Shown here: positions 44,763-52,347 of the stretch, in pieces
Layout of the letters: each line of letters begins with the position of its first letter
Position numbering within the stretch: the stretch's first letter is position 1
Notes under the pieces: model-generated
Database searches by the model: none
What the model was told of the DNA's origin: nothing
Seen by the model: the letters and a program-made list of their open reading frames with translations, nothing else
Made by a program: the position numbers and the translations under genes
Assembly: GCA_023953835.1 (NCBI GenBank)
Contig: JAMLJB010000001.1
Span: forward strand, 558,001 to 622,000
Length of the DNA: 64,000 nucleotides
Source: Rhizobiaceae bacterium
Lineage (GTDB): Bacteria > Pseudomonadota > Alphaproteobacteria > Rhizobiales > Rhizobiaceae
Reading direction: 5' to 3'

Positions 44763-46136
44763 ATGGCGCGCGACACCACCGACTTCCAGCCGATCGAAAC
44801 ATTCGACGAACTCGTCGGCTATCTCGCAGCCGGCTCCAAACCGCGCGAGAAATGGCGCATCGGCACCGAACACGAGAAATTTCCCTTCTACGTGGACGGC
44901 AATGCGCCGGTTCCCTATGGCGGAGACCGTGGCATCCGGGCGCTGCTGGAAGGCATGCAGCGCACGCTGGGCTGGGACCCGATTCTCGATTGCGGGCGCA
45001 TCATCGGCCTTGTCGAACCCACCGGCCAGGGCGCCATATCGCTGGAACCCGGAGGCCAGTTCGAACTGTCCGGCGCGCCCCTCGAAACGATCCACCAGAC
45101 CTGCCGCGAAGGCAACGCGCATCTGGCGCAGGTGCGCGAAATCGCCGAGCCGCTCGGAATCCGCTTCCTTGGCCTCGGCGGCAGCCCGAAATGGACGCTG
45201 GCCGAAACGCCGCGCATGCCGAAATCGCGCTATGAGATCATGACGCGCTATATGCCGAAGGTCGGCTCCAAGGGCCTCGACATGATGTACCGCACCTGCA
45301 CCATACAGGTGAATCTCGACTTCTCGTCCGAGGCCGACATGCGCCGCAAGATGCAGGTCTCGCTCAAGCTGCAACCGCTGGCGACCGCCCTGTTCGCAAA
45401 TTCGCCGTTCACGGATGGCGTGCCGAACGGCCTGCAAAGCTGGCGCGGCGACATCTGGCGCGACACGGACAACCAGCGCTCCGGCCTGCTGCCATTCTGC
45501 TTCTCGCCTGAGTTCGGATTCGCCGACTATGTCGAATGGGCGCTCGACGTGCCGATGTATTTCGTCATTCGCGACGGCGTCTATCACGACATGACCCACA
45601 TGACGTTCCGCCAGTTCATGGCGGGGGCGGCGCGCAACGAAATCCCGGACGGCCTCGCCACGATGGGCGACTGGGCGAACCATCTTTCCACGCTCTTCCC
45701 GGATGTGCGGCTCAAGCGATTTCTCGAAATGCGCGGCGCGGACGGCGGGCCGTGGCGGCGCATCTGTGCGCTGCCGGCCTTCTGGGTCGGCTTGCTCTAT
45801 GACGACGAGGCGCTGGACGATGCGGAAGCGATGACCCGCGACTGGACCTACGAGGAGGTGAACGCCATGCGCAATGCCGTTCCCGTCGAGGGCATTTCCG
45901 CCGTGTTCCGGAACCGGACCCTGCGCGAGGTGGCAGGCGAAACGCTCGCCATGGCGCGGGCCGGCCTGAAACGGCGCAACCGCACCAATCGCGACGGTTT
46001 CGACGAGACGCATTTCCTTTCGACGCTGGACGAGGTCGTCGCCCGCGGCAGCACGAGCGCGGAGGAGATGCTGAACGCCTATCACACGCGCTGGGGTGGC
46101 TCCATCGAACCTGTGTTCATGGAATATGCGTACTAG
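44763..46136 (+). CDS. gshA: Glutamate-cysteine ligase (plant/alphaproteobacterial type)
   Basis: This 457-residue ligase makes gamma-glutamylcysteine, the first step of glutathione synthesis. Family segments are IGTEHEKFPFY, LEPGGQFELSGAP, RTCTIQVNLDF and SYEIMTRYMP-like residues before it. It belongs to the GCS2 type also found in plants. It follows rsmE by 92 bp; that gap shows nothing notable. ATG at 44763. Confidence 0.94.
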   Translation: MARDTTDFQPIETFDELVGYLAAGSKPREKWRIGTEHEKFPFYVDGNAPVPYGGDRGIRALLEGMQRTLGWDPILDCGRIIGLVEPTGQGAISLEPGGQFELSGAPLETIHQTCREGNAHLAQVREIAEPLGIRFLGLGGSPKWTLAETPRMPKSRYEIMTRYMPKVGSKGLDMMYRTCTIQVNLDFSSEADMRRKMQVSLKLQPLATALFANSPFTDGVPNGLQSWRGDIWRDTDNQRSGLLPFCFSPEFGFADYVEWALDVPMYFVIRDGVYHDMTHMTFRQFMAGAARNEIPDGLATMGDWANHLSTLFPDVRLKRFLEMRGADGGPWRRICALPAFWVGLLYDDEALDDAEAMTRDWTYEEVNAMRNAVPVEGISAVFRNRTLREVAGETLAMARAGLKRRNRTNRDGFDETHFLSTLDEVVARGSTSAEEMLNAYHTRWGGSIEPVFMEYAY

Positions 46137-46161
46137 CGGGTGCTGGTGCTAACGAGCACCG

Positions 46162-47046
46162 ATGCAACCTCGTCACCTGCTTCTCGCGCTGACCATCGTT
46201 TTCTTCTGGGGCGTCAATTTCGCGATCATCAAGCTCGGCCTGCGGCAAGTCTCGCCGCTGGCGCTCGGTGTCGCGCGCTTCACGCTGGCGGCGCTGCCGT
46301 GGATATTCTTCGTTCGCAGGCCGAAAGCCCCGCTCAGTCTGATCGCGCTCTACAGCCTGTTCATCTTCGCCCTGCAATTCGGCCTGCTGTTCACGGCGAT
46401 GCAGGTTGGCATGAGCGCCGGTCTGTCCTCGCTGCTCCTGCAATTGCAGGTATTCTTCACGATCGGGCTTTCCGTCGCGGTGCTCGGCGAGCGGCCCAAT
46501 GTCTGGCAGGCGCTCGGCGCATTGATCGCCTTTGGCGGCATCGGCGTCGTCGCCGCGCATGTGGGCGGCGACATCACCTTCCGGGGCCTGATGCTGCTTG
46601 TCGCGGCGGCAGCGGCATGGGGCGCGGGCAACATCGTCTCGCGCATCATCTCGAACCGCTATGGCTCGGAGGATATGCTGGGCCTTGTCTGCTGGGGCAG
46701 CCTGCTTGCCGTGCCACCCCTGCTGCTGGTCGCCCTGCTGCTCGAACCGGACGCGTTCGTCCGCAGCTTCACCCATCTCGACTGGGTCTCGTTGGGTTCG
46801 GTTGCCTATATCGTCTATATTTCGACGCTGTTCGGCTTTGCGGCCTGGTCCCGGCTGCTCGGCATCTACCCCGTCGCGACGGTCGCGCCCTTCACCCTTC
46901 TGGTGCCCGTGTTCGGTTTCCTCGGCTCCGCCGTGCTTCTGGGCGAGCCAATGGAACCATGGAAATTCGCCGCAGCGGCCCTCGTGATCGCGGGGCTTGT
47001 CGTGAACCTGTTCGGCGGACGGCTCGCCCACATACTCAGGCGATAA
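46162..47046 (+). CDS. EamA/DMT-family transporter
   Basis: This 294-residue inner-membrane protein has ten hydrophobic helices in two EamA repeats. FWGVNFAIIKLGL opens the first, and GAGNIVSRI with a final VFGFLGSAVLLGEP region closes the second. It is a drug/metabolite superfamily exporter, close to amino-acid-export types such as EamA/YdeD. The substrate is unknown. It lies 25 bp after gshA and may share its transcript. Confidence 0.9.
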   Translation: MQPRHLLLALTIVFFWGVNFAIIKLGLRQVSPLALGVARFTLAALPWIFFVRRPKAPLSLIALYSLFIFALQFGLLFTAMQVGMSAGLSSLLLQLQVFFTIGLSVAVLGERPNVWQALGALIAFGGIGVVAAHVGGDITFRGLMLLVAAAAAWGAGNIVSRIISNRYGSEDMLGLVCWGSLLAVPPLLLVALLLEPDAFVRSFTHLDWVSLGSVAYIVYISTLFGFAAWSRLLGIYPVATVAPFTLLVPVFGFLGSAVLLGEPMEPWKFAAAALVIAGLVVNLFGGRLAHILRR

Positions 47047-47073
47047 ACCCTCTGCAATCTTCGCGTTTATTCG

Positions 47074-47239
47074 CTAGAGCGTTTCGCAGTTAGTTTGAAG
47101 CATTCTGCCGGCGACGGTTTGCGGCAAGGCCAAGGGGTTTGTCGCAGGTCGGGCTGGTGGCCCGGACAAGACAAAGACCGAAGGATTTGGCGCAAACCGG
47201 CCCGGCAGAATGCTTCAAACTAACTGTGAAACGCTCTAG
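47074..47239. repeat. 166-bp palindromic repeat element (MITE/RIME-like hairpin)
   Basis: Terminal inverted arms of 38 bp at 47074-47111 and 47202-47239 match at 37 of 38 positions, starting CTAGAGCGTTTC and ending TTCTGCCGG. Inner sequence continues as an imperfect hairpin (GGTTTGCG-CAA, then GGGCTGGTGGCCC near the centre). The whole element can fold on itself. It resembles short intergenic repeats of rhizobia and Brucella. It sits between the EamA gene and the DUF937 gene. Confidence 0.8.
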
Positions 47240-47272
47240 AGTGCGCGCCACGGTGGTGTGGAGCGAAATGAC

Positions 47273-48250
47273 ATGAACCTGTTCGACATTCTGGCCAGTT
47301 CACAGAACGGCAACGGCATCGAGGCGCTGGCGCGGCAGTTCAACCTGTCGCCGCAGCAGACCCAGGACGCGGTGGAAGCCCTGCTCCCCGCTTTCAGCCA
47401 GGGGTTAAAGCAGAACGCCGCCGATCCCTACGGCTTCGGCACGTTCCTTTCGGCGCTCGCGACCGGCCAGCACGCCCAATATGTCGAGGACGGCAGCGCC
47501 GCCTTCACCCCGCAGGGCATGGCCGAGGGCAACGGCATTCTCGGCCATCTGTTCGGCTCGAAGGACGTCTCCCGCGCCGTTGCCGAACAGGCGTCGCAGG
47601 CGACCGGAATCGGCCAGCAGGTCATCAAGCAGATGCTGCCCGCGCTCGCCGCCATGCTGATGGGCGGGCTGGCCCAGCAGACCAACAGCCGCATGGCTGC
47701 CGGCGGCTTCGGCGGTTCGAACAATCCGCTCGGCGAACTCATCGACCAGATGATGCGCCAGGGCGGCGCGCAGCAGGCGCCCGCCCCGACCCCGCAACAG
47801 CCACGGCAGCCGCAGGGCGCGGACAATCCCTTCGGAAAGATGCTGGAAGACATTCTCGGCGGTGGGCAGCGGCAGGCGCCCGGCGATCGCGCTCCGCAAG
47901 GCGACAATCCTCTCGGTAACAATCCGCTTGGGGAAATCCTCGGCCAGATCCTGCGTGGCGGGCAGGCGCAGAGCGGGCAGGAACAGCGCGGCCAGCCTTC
48001 ACCGCGCGGCGCACCGCAGTCGCCCGGCGACAATCCATTCGGCGACATTCTGGACCAGATCCTGCGCGGCGGACAGCCGGGGCAGGACCGTTCGCCCGCG
48101 CCGCAGCGTCGTTCGCCGCCTGCCAAGAATCCGCTGGAGGACATTTTCGGCAAGATGGTCGAGCCCGGGCGGCAGATGGGCGACGACTACCAGAAGGGCA
48201 TCGACAATATTTTCGAGCAGTACCGGCGCGGGCTGGATCGCTATCGCTGA
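47273..48250 (+). CDS. DUF937 domain protein with C-terminal NPxG repeats
   Basis: This 325-residue protein has an N-terminal DUF937 domain (about 1-145; LFDILASSQNGNGIEALARQF). A low-complexity tail (150-325) is built of repeated amphipathic units such as NNPLGELIDQMMRQGG, DNPFGKMLEDILGGGQ, NNPLGEILGQILRGGQ and DNPFGDILDQILRGGQ, joined by Pro/Gln-rich linkers. No signal peptide is evident. Function unknown. ATG at 47273 is preferred over a GTG 15 bp upstream. The hairpin element lies 33 bp upstream and a terminator follows. Confidence 0.85.
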   Translation: MNLFDILASSQNGNGIEALARQFNLSPQQTQDAVEALLPAFSQGLKQNAADPYGFGTFLSALATGQHAQYVEDGSAAFTPQGMAEGNGILGHLFGSKDVSRAVAEQASQATGIGQQVIKQMLPALAAMLMGGLAQQTNSRMAAGGFGGSNNPLGELIDQMMRQGGAQQAPAPTPQQPRQPQGADNPFGKMLEDILGGGQRQAPGDRAPQGDNPLGNNPLGEILGQILRGGQAQSGQEQRGQPSPRGAPQSPGDNPFGDILDQILRGGQPGQDRSPAPQRRSPPAKNPLEDIFGKMVEPGRQMGDDYQKGIDNIFEQYRRGLDRYR

Positions 48251-48259
48251 AACAAAATT

Positions 48260-48291
48260 GCCCGGCCTCGCTGGGGAGGCCGGGCATTATT
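48260..48291 (+). terminator. Strong terminator after the DUF937 gene
   Basis: A perfect 10-bp stem GCCCGGCCTC / GAGGCCGGGC with a GCTGGG loop is followed by ATTATT, 10 bp after the stop codon. It lies before the convergent DUF1127 gene. Confidence 0.85.
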
Positions 48292-48354
48292 GCAGGCTGG
48301 ACCGGGAGGGGACCGGCGATTTCGAGCGGGGGACAGCTTCGAAGCCTGCGATCC

Positions 48355-48639
48355 TTAAATGCGCGTCGCGGAGAAAGGTTCCACGTTTTCGCGCCGGGAA
48401 TTCGTGATGGCGCGCAGGTTTGCGGTCGGGTCGTTTCCGAGCGAAACGGCCACCGACAGGTCGCCCCGCGTAAGGCCGATGTCGTGCAATTCGATGTCCG
48501 ACATGTCGCTCAGGCGATAGAAGGCGCGCCGGTTTTGCCATGCGCGATAGCCGGCGGCGATCCGTTTGGCCACGCGGCGCGCTGCGCCTTCGCGCGCGGT
48601 GGCGGCAAATGCGGGGGCCTCGAGGTCGATCGTCGTCAT
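48355..48639 (-). CDS. Small DUF1127 (YjiS-like) protein
   Basis: This 94-residue basic protein has the DUF1127 core (WQNRRAFYRLSDMSDIELHDIGLTRGDL) in its middle and a Ser/Arg-rich tail. DUF1127 proteins in alphaproteobacteria are linked to RNA or phosphate/stress physiology, but the molecular role here is unknown. ATG at 48639 follows GGAAGGAGA. It is divergent from an LsrB/VtlR-like regulator gene, and such regulators are known to activate small DUF1127 genes in Brucella and relatives. Confidence 0.85.
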   Translation of the reverse strand: MTTIDLEAPAFAATAREGAARRVAKRIAAGYRAWQNRRAFYRLSDMSDIELHDIGLTRGDLSVAVSLGNDPTANLRAITNSRRENVEPFSATRI

Positions 48640-48777
48640 GGCATGTCTCCTTCCACGCGCATATCGGCCATGCGCGCAGCCTGCGCGCACAGGTTGCGAA
48701 ACCGCGTGAACCTGTGTTGAACGTCGCTCTTCTCTCACAGCCCGATTGATTTATCCAACGAATGTTTTTAATGTGTG

Positions 48778-48796
48778 CCATCAACTTCAATGATGG
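48778..48796. promoter_or_regulatory. Inverted repeat upstream of the LysR gene
   Basis: CCATCA-ACTTCAA-TGATGG has 6-base arms with a 7-base spacer and ends 9 bp before the lysR ATG. The AT-rich stretch between the divergent genes (48740-48805) is a likely shared control region. LysR proteins usually bind such dyads to control themselves and the divergent gene. Confidence 0.4.
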
Positions 48797-48805
48797 ATTG
48801 TTCCA

Positions 48806-49756
48806 ATGCAAGCGCCGCTCGACCTGGACCAGTTGCACACTTTCGTAACCATTGCCGACACCGGAAGTTTCACGCGCACCGCGTCGGAAGTGCACCGCAC
48901 CCAATCGGCTGTCTCCATGCAGATGCGGCGGCTTGAGGAACGCATCGGAAAGCCGCTGTTCGAGAAGGACGGGCGCACCAACCGCCTGACCGAGGATGGC
49001 GAAAAGCTGCTCAACTATGCCCGGCGCATCATCCGGCTGAACCGGGAAATCCTTGCGGCCTTCGACGATTCGAGCCTTGAGGGTCATATCCGCATCGGCA
49101 CGCCGGACGACTACGCCGACCGTTTCCTGCCCGAGATCATGGCGCGGTTCTCGCGGTCCAATCCGCGCGTGGAAATGTCGGTCATCTGCGAGCCGACGCC
49201 CGGCCTGCGCGACCATATCCGCAACGGCAATCTCGACATCGCCATCGTCACCCACAATGAGGAAAAGGGGCCGTCGGAAATCGTGCGCACCGAGCCGTTG
49301 CTATGGGTCACCTCGGCCAACCACACTGTGCATGAGGAGACGCCGCTGCCTGTTGCCTTCGGTCGCCCGAACTGCATCTGGCGGCGCGCGGGCACCGACG
49401 TGCTGGAGCAGATGGGGCGCGACTACCGGGTGCTGTTCACCAGCTTTTCCGCCACGGTGATCGCCGCCGCCGTGCTGTCCGGGCTGGCGGTGTCGGTGCT
49501 GGCCGAATGCGCGCTGCGGCCCGGAATGCGCGTGTTGACGGAGGCCGACGGCTTCGGCGCGCTACCCGAATGCCGGATCGGTATCCTGCGCGGCAAGAGC
49601 GAGCATCCCCGGCTGGTGGAGGCATTGGCCCAGCACATCACGGAAAGCCTCGACAACATCTCCGTGCCGTTGCCGGATGAAGCCGGCGCAATCGATTTCG
49701 CCGCCTACGCCACCGCCCGCGCCAAGCGCAGCAAGCCGCTCACCGCCGCCTGGTAG
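48806..49756 (+). CDS. LysR-family regulator, LsrB/VtlR-like
   Basis: This 316-residue regulator has an N-terminal winged helix-turn-helix ([22 protein letters not shown], then [16 protein letters not shown]) and a periplasmic-binding-like effector domain. Segments such as [31 protein letters not shown] and [13 protein letters not shown] resemble rhizobial LsrB and Brucella VtlR, which control oxidative stress, envelope and small DUF1127 genes. The divergent DUF1127 gene supports that identification. The assignment is by recall of family sequence, not by search. Confidence 0.85.
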   Translation: MQAPLDLDQLHTFVTIADTGSFTRTASEVHRTQSAVSMQMRRLEERIGKPLFEKDGRTNRLTEDGEKLLNYARRIIRLNREILAAFDDSSLEGHIRIGTPDDYADRFLPEIMARFSRSNPRVEMSVICEPTPGLRDHIRNGNLDIAIVTHNEEKGPSEIVRTEPLLWVTSANHTVHEETPLPVAFGRPNCIWRRAGTDVLEQMGRDYRVLFTSFSATVIAAAVLSGLAVSVLAECALRPGMRVLTEADGFGALPECRIGILRGKSEHPRLVEALAQHITESLDNISVPLPDEAGAIDFAAYATARAKRSKPLTAAW

Positions 49757-49806
49757 GGTTCGCGCGGCCCCTTGACCTTTCCGCCGCAAACCGCCCCAAT
49801 CCGGGC

Positions 49807-51369
49807 ATGAGCGAGCCGTTCGAAACCGATTCTGCGACCAACGCGACCGAATACACCGTGTCGGAGATTTCCGGCGCGCTGAAGCGCACCGTGGAAGATG
49901 CGTTCGGCAATGTGCGGGTTCGCGGCGAAATCTCCGGCTATCGCGGCCCGCATTCGTCCGGCCACGCCTATTTCGCACTCAAGGACGACCGCGCGCGCAT
50001 CGAAGCGGTGATCTGGCGCGGCACAATGAGCCGCCTGCGCTTCCGGCCCGAGGAGGGCATGGAAGTCATCGCGTCGGGCAAGCTGACCACCTATCCGGGC
50101 TCGTCGAAATACCAGATCGTGATAGACAATCTGGAACCGGCAGGCGCGGGCGCGCTGATGGCGCTGCTCGAAGAGCGCAAGCGCAGGCTTCAGGCCGAGG
50201 GCCTGTTCGACGCGGCGCGCAAGCGGCCCCTGCCCTATATGCCGGGCGTCATCGGCGTCATCACATCGCCCACGGGTGCGGTGATCCGCGACATTCTTCA
50301 CCGCATCAAGGACCGTTTTCCGCTGCATGTGATCGTGTGGCCGGTGCGTGTGCAGGGCGAGACGACAGGTGCTGAAGTCAGTGCTGCGGTGCAGGGCTTC
50401 AATGCGCTTGGACAGGACGGCGCGATCCGCCGCCCCGACCTGCTGATCGTGGCGCGCGGCGGCGGCAGTCTCGAAGACCTATGGGGCTTCAACGACGAGA
50501 TCCTCGCCCGCGCCGTCGCACAATCGGCCATTCCGGTCATATCGGCGGTGGGGCATGAGACGGACTGGACGCTGATCGACTATGTGGCGGATGTGCGCGC
50601 ACCGACACCCACCGGCGCGGCCGAAATCGCGGTGCCGGTCAAGGCGGAACTGGAAGCCACGCTTGCAAACTTCGCGGCGCGGCTTGGCGGCGGCCTGTCG
50701 CGCCATGTCGAGCGCAAGCGCGCCGAACTGCGCGCGGCGGCGCGCGTGCTGCCATCGGCGGACCAGTTGTTCGCGGGTCCTCGCCGGAGCCTCGACGAAG
50801 TCGGCGGCAGGCTGGGCCGCGCGCTCGATGTCAGCGCGCAGGCCAAACGGTCACGCTATGCGGCGGTGCGGCTCACACCCGCCACCTTGGTCAGGCGTTT
50901 CGGCGAAGCAAAGCGCAACCTCGCCGCGAGCGAGGGCCGGATCGAGGCGGCATTGCGCGGCTTGCTGCGCACGCACCGCGCGCATCTCGACCAGATTGCC
51001 CGCCGCGTCTCGGTCGAGCCGGTCGGGCGAAGAACGACGGCCTCGCGCGAGCGCCTGTCGCTGCTCGTGCGCCGACGCGACCAGGCGTTTCTGGCGCGGT
51101 TCGAGCGCCTGCACAGGCAGCTTTCCCAATGCGAGCGACTGCTGTCCAGCCTGTCCCATCAGGCCGTTCTGGCGCGCGGCTTCGCGCTCGTGCTCGATTC
51201 CGACGGCAGCCTCATAAAGCAGGCGCGCGAGGTCTCGGCAGGGCAGCGGCTCGCCATCCAGTTCGCGGACGGCAAGGCCGATGCGATTGCGACCGGCGGC
51301 GAGGACAGGCCCGCGCGGCCCAGGACAAAGCCTTCGTCGGGATCGGGCGGCCAGGGCAGCCTGTTCTGA
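49807..51369 (+). CDS. xseA: Exodeoxyribonuclease VII large subunit XseA
   Basis: This 520-residue nuclease subunit has an N-terminal OB fold ([27 protein letters not shown] region) and the catalytic core with [14 protein letters not shown] and the [15 protein letters not shown] motif. A long helical region and a basic C-terminus follow. With the small subunit XseB, encoded elsewhere, it degrades single-stranded DNA. It ends 10 bp from the convergent tRNA-His gene. Confidence 0.96.
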   Translation: MSEPFETDSATNATEYTVSEISGALKRTVEDAFGNVRVRGEISGYRGPHSSGHAYFALKDDRARIEAVIWRGTMSRLRFRPEEGMEVIASGKLTTYPGSSKYQIVIDNLEPAGAGALMALLEERKRRLQAEGLFDAARKRPLPYMPGVIGVITSPTGAVIRDILHRIKDRFPLHVIVWPVRVQGETTGAEVSAAVQGFNALGQDGAIRRPDLLIVARGGGSLEDLWGFNDEILARAVAQSAIPVISAVGHETDWTLIDYVADVRAPTPTGAAEIAVPVKAELEATLANFAARLGGGLSRHVERKRAELRAAARVLPSADQLFAGPRRSLDEVGGRLGRALDVSAQAKRSRYAAVRLTPATLVRRFGEAKRNLAASEGRIEAALRGLLRTHRAHLDQIARRVSVEPVGRRTTASRERLSLLVRRRDQAFLARFERLHRQLSQCERLLSSLSHQAVLARGFALVLDSDGSLIKQAREVSAGQRLAIQFADGKADAIATGGEDRPARPRTKPSSGSGGQGSLF

Positions 51370-51379
51370 TTTTTGGAGA

Positions 51380-51456
51380 TGGTACAGTTGGGTGGGTTCG
51401 AACCACCGACCTCTGGTGCCACAAACCAGCGCTCTAACCAGCTGAGCTACAACTGC
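51380..51456 (-). tRNA. tRNA-His (anticodon GTG), encoded CCA, A73
   Basis: The 77-nt cloverleaf read on the - strand has acceptor arms GCAGTTG / CAACTGT, D-arm GCTCAGCTGGTTAGAGC, and anticodon stem CTGGT / ACCAG with loop TTGTGGC (anticodon GTG). The T-arm is GGTGG TTCGAAC CCACC and CCA is encoded. The first pair is G1-U72, the discriminator base is A73, and no unpaired extra 5' G opposite a C73 is encoded, which matches the unusual alphaproteobacterial tRNA-His. Confidence 0.95.
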
Positions 51457-51541
51457 ATGCCGTGTCGGGACGACGCGTCACTTACGGACAAACGGCCGAC
51501 ATTGCAAGGCTGTTCCTTCTCAATGTTGGTGCGCCAAAAAA

Positions 51542-51574
51542 GAAAAGGCCCGGGGGAGGAGATCCGGGCCTTTT
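51542..51574 (-). terminator. Terminator of the phasin gene
   Basis: AAAAGGCCCGG / CCGGGCCTTTT pairs around a short GGGAGGAGAT loop, giving a symmetrical stem with A- and T-runs on both sides. It lies 80 bp downstream of the phasin stop on the - strand and upstream of tRNA-His. The rest of the gap 51457-51654 shows nothing else clear. Confidence 0.8.
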
Positions 51575-51654
51575 CCATTTCTGACCGGCTTTTGGCCGGC
51601 CTGTGCCGACGAGCGTAGGGAGGAGGAAACGCCCGGCGGTTTTCGGTTTACGCT

Positions 51655-52107
51655 TTACGCAACCTTGAGGTCGTTCGTAGCCTTCTCGAAAGCGCCCTTG
51701 ATCGGCTTCGAAACGTCCTCGGCGGCCTTCTGGGCGGCAGCCTGGAAGTCCTTCGCCTGCTCGACAGCCGTCTCAAAGCCCTTGCGGACAAAAGCGGTCT
51801 GAAGCTCGACGACTTCCGAAAGCGACTTCGCGCCGATCAGCGCTTCAATATGATTGAAGCCCGCGTCGGTGTTGGCGCGCAGCGTAGCGATGGTCTTGTA
51901 GGACAGGTCCGACCCGGCAGTCTTGACGGCGTCGAAAGTCGTTTCGAGAACCTTCTGCGCTTCATCCGCACCGGTCTTCAGCTTGGCATAGGCTTCCTTG
52001 GACTGCTCCACACCCTTTTCAGCGAAAGAGCGGAGCTGTTCGGTGGCCTTGTTGGCGTCAAAGGTCGGGAATTCAACGGTATCAATGCGTTCAGCAGTCT
52101 TGGCCAT
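51655..52107 (-). CDS. Phasin (polyhydroxyalkanoate granule protein)
   Basis: This 150-residue, almost fully helical, Ala/Lys/Glu-rich protein has a phasin-family core (FAEKGVEQSKEAYAKLK, AQKVLETTFDAVKTAG, KSLSEVVELQTAFVRKGFE). Phasins coat polyhydroxybutyrate granules. ATG at 52107 is preferred because AAAGGA lies six bases before it. A PhaR-type box lies about 70 bp upstream. Confidence 0.9.
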   Translation of the reverse strand: MAKTAERIDTVEFPTFDANKATEQLRSFAEKGVEQSKEAYAKLKTGADEAQKVLETTFDAVKTAGSDLSYKTIATLRANTDAGFNHIEALIGAKSLSEVVELQTAFVRKGFETAVEQAKDFQAAAQKAAEDVSKPIKGAFEKATNDLKVA

Positions 52108-52176
52108 TTCCATTCCTTTACCAGCCCGTGATGCGGGCCTCTCTTGGTTGTTATGCAGCCAATATAGACTCGTTTT

Positions 52177-52192
52177 TTGTGCAATGCAACAA
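52177..52192. promoter_or_regulatory. PhaR-like operator upstream of the phasin gene
   Basis: TTGTGCAATGCAACAA is a near-palindrome with a TGC-N3-GCA core, followed by a weaker inverted copy TGTTGCGGTGCGG at 52196-52208. The position, 70 bp before the phasin ATG, and the core fit binding by PhaR, the PHB-responsive repressor known for phasin genes. A close match occurs before the thioesterase gene. Confidence 0.6.
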
Positions 52193-52296
52193 AAATGTTG
52201 CGGTGCGGTAGACAGGCCGGAAAGACGTTAACCACAGCTCAAGTTTAGTGGTTCCAAATAAGCCTCGGCAATGGACGGCCAGGCGGATAGCTATTA

Positions 52297-52311
52297 TTAA
52301 CAAAGCGTTAA
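52297..52311. promoter_or_regulatory. CtrA-type box upstream of the histidine kinase gene
   Basis: TTAA-CAAAGCG-TTAA is an exact match to the CtrA consensus TTAA-N7-TTAA, 36 bp before the kinase ATG. A TTAACCA half-site lies at 52228-52234. This suggests cell-cycle control of the kinase gene by CtrA. Confidence 0.55.
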
Positions 52312-52347
52312 TTGAACTGCGGCCGGGACAGCCGCTATTGGTGGGGA

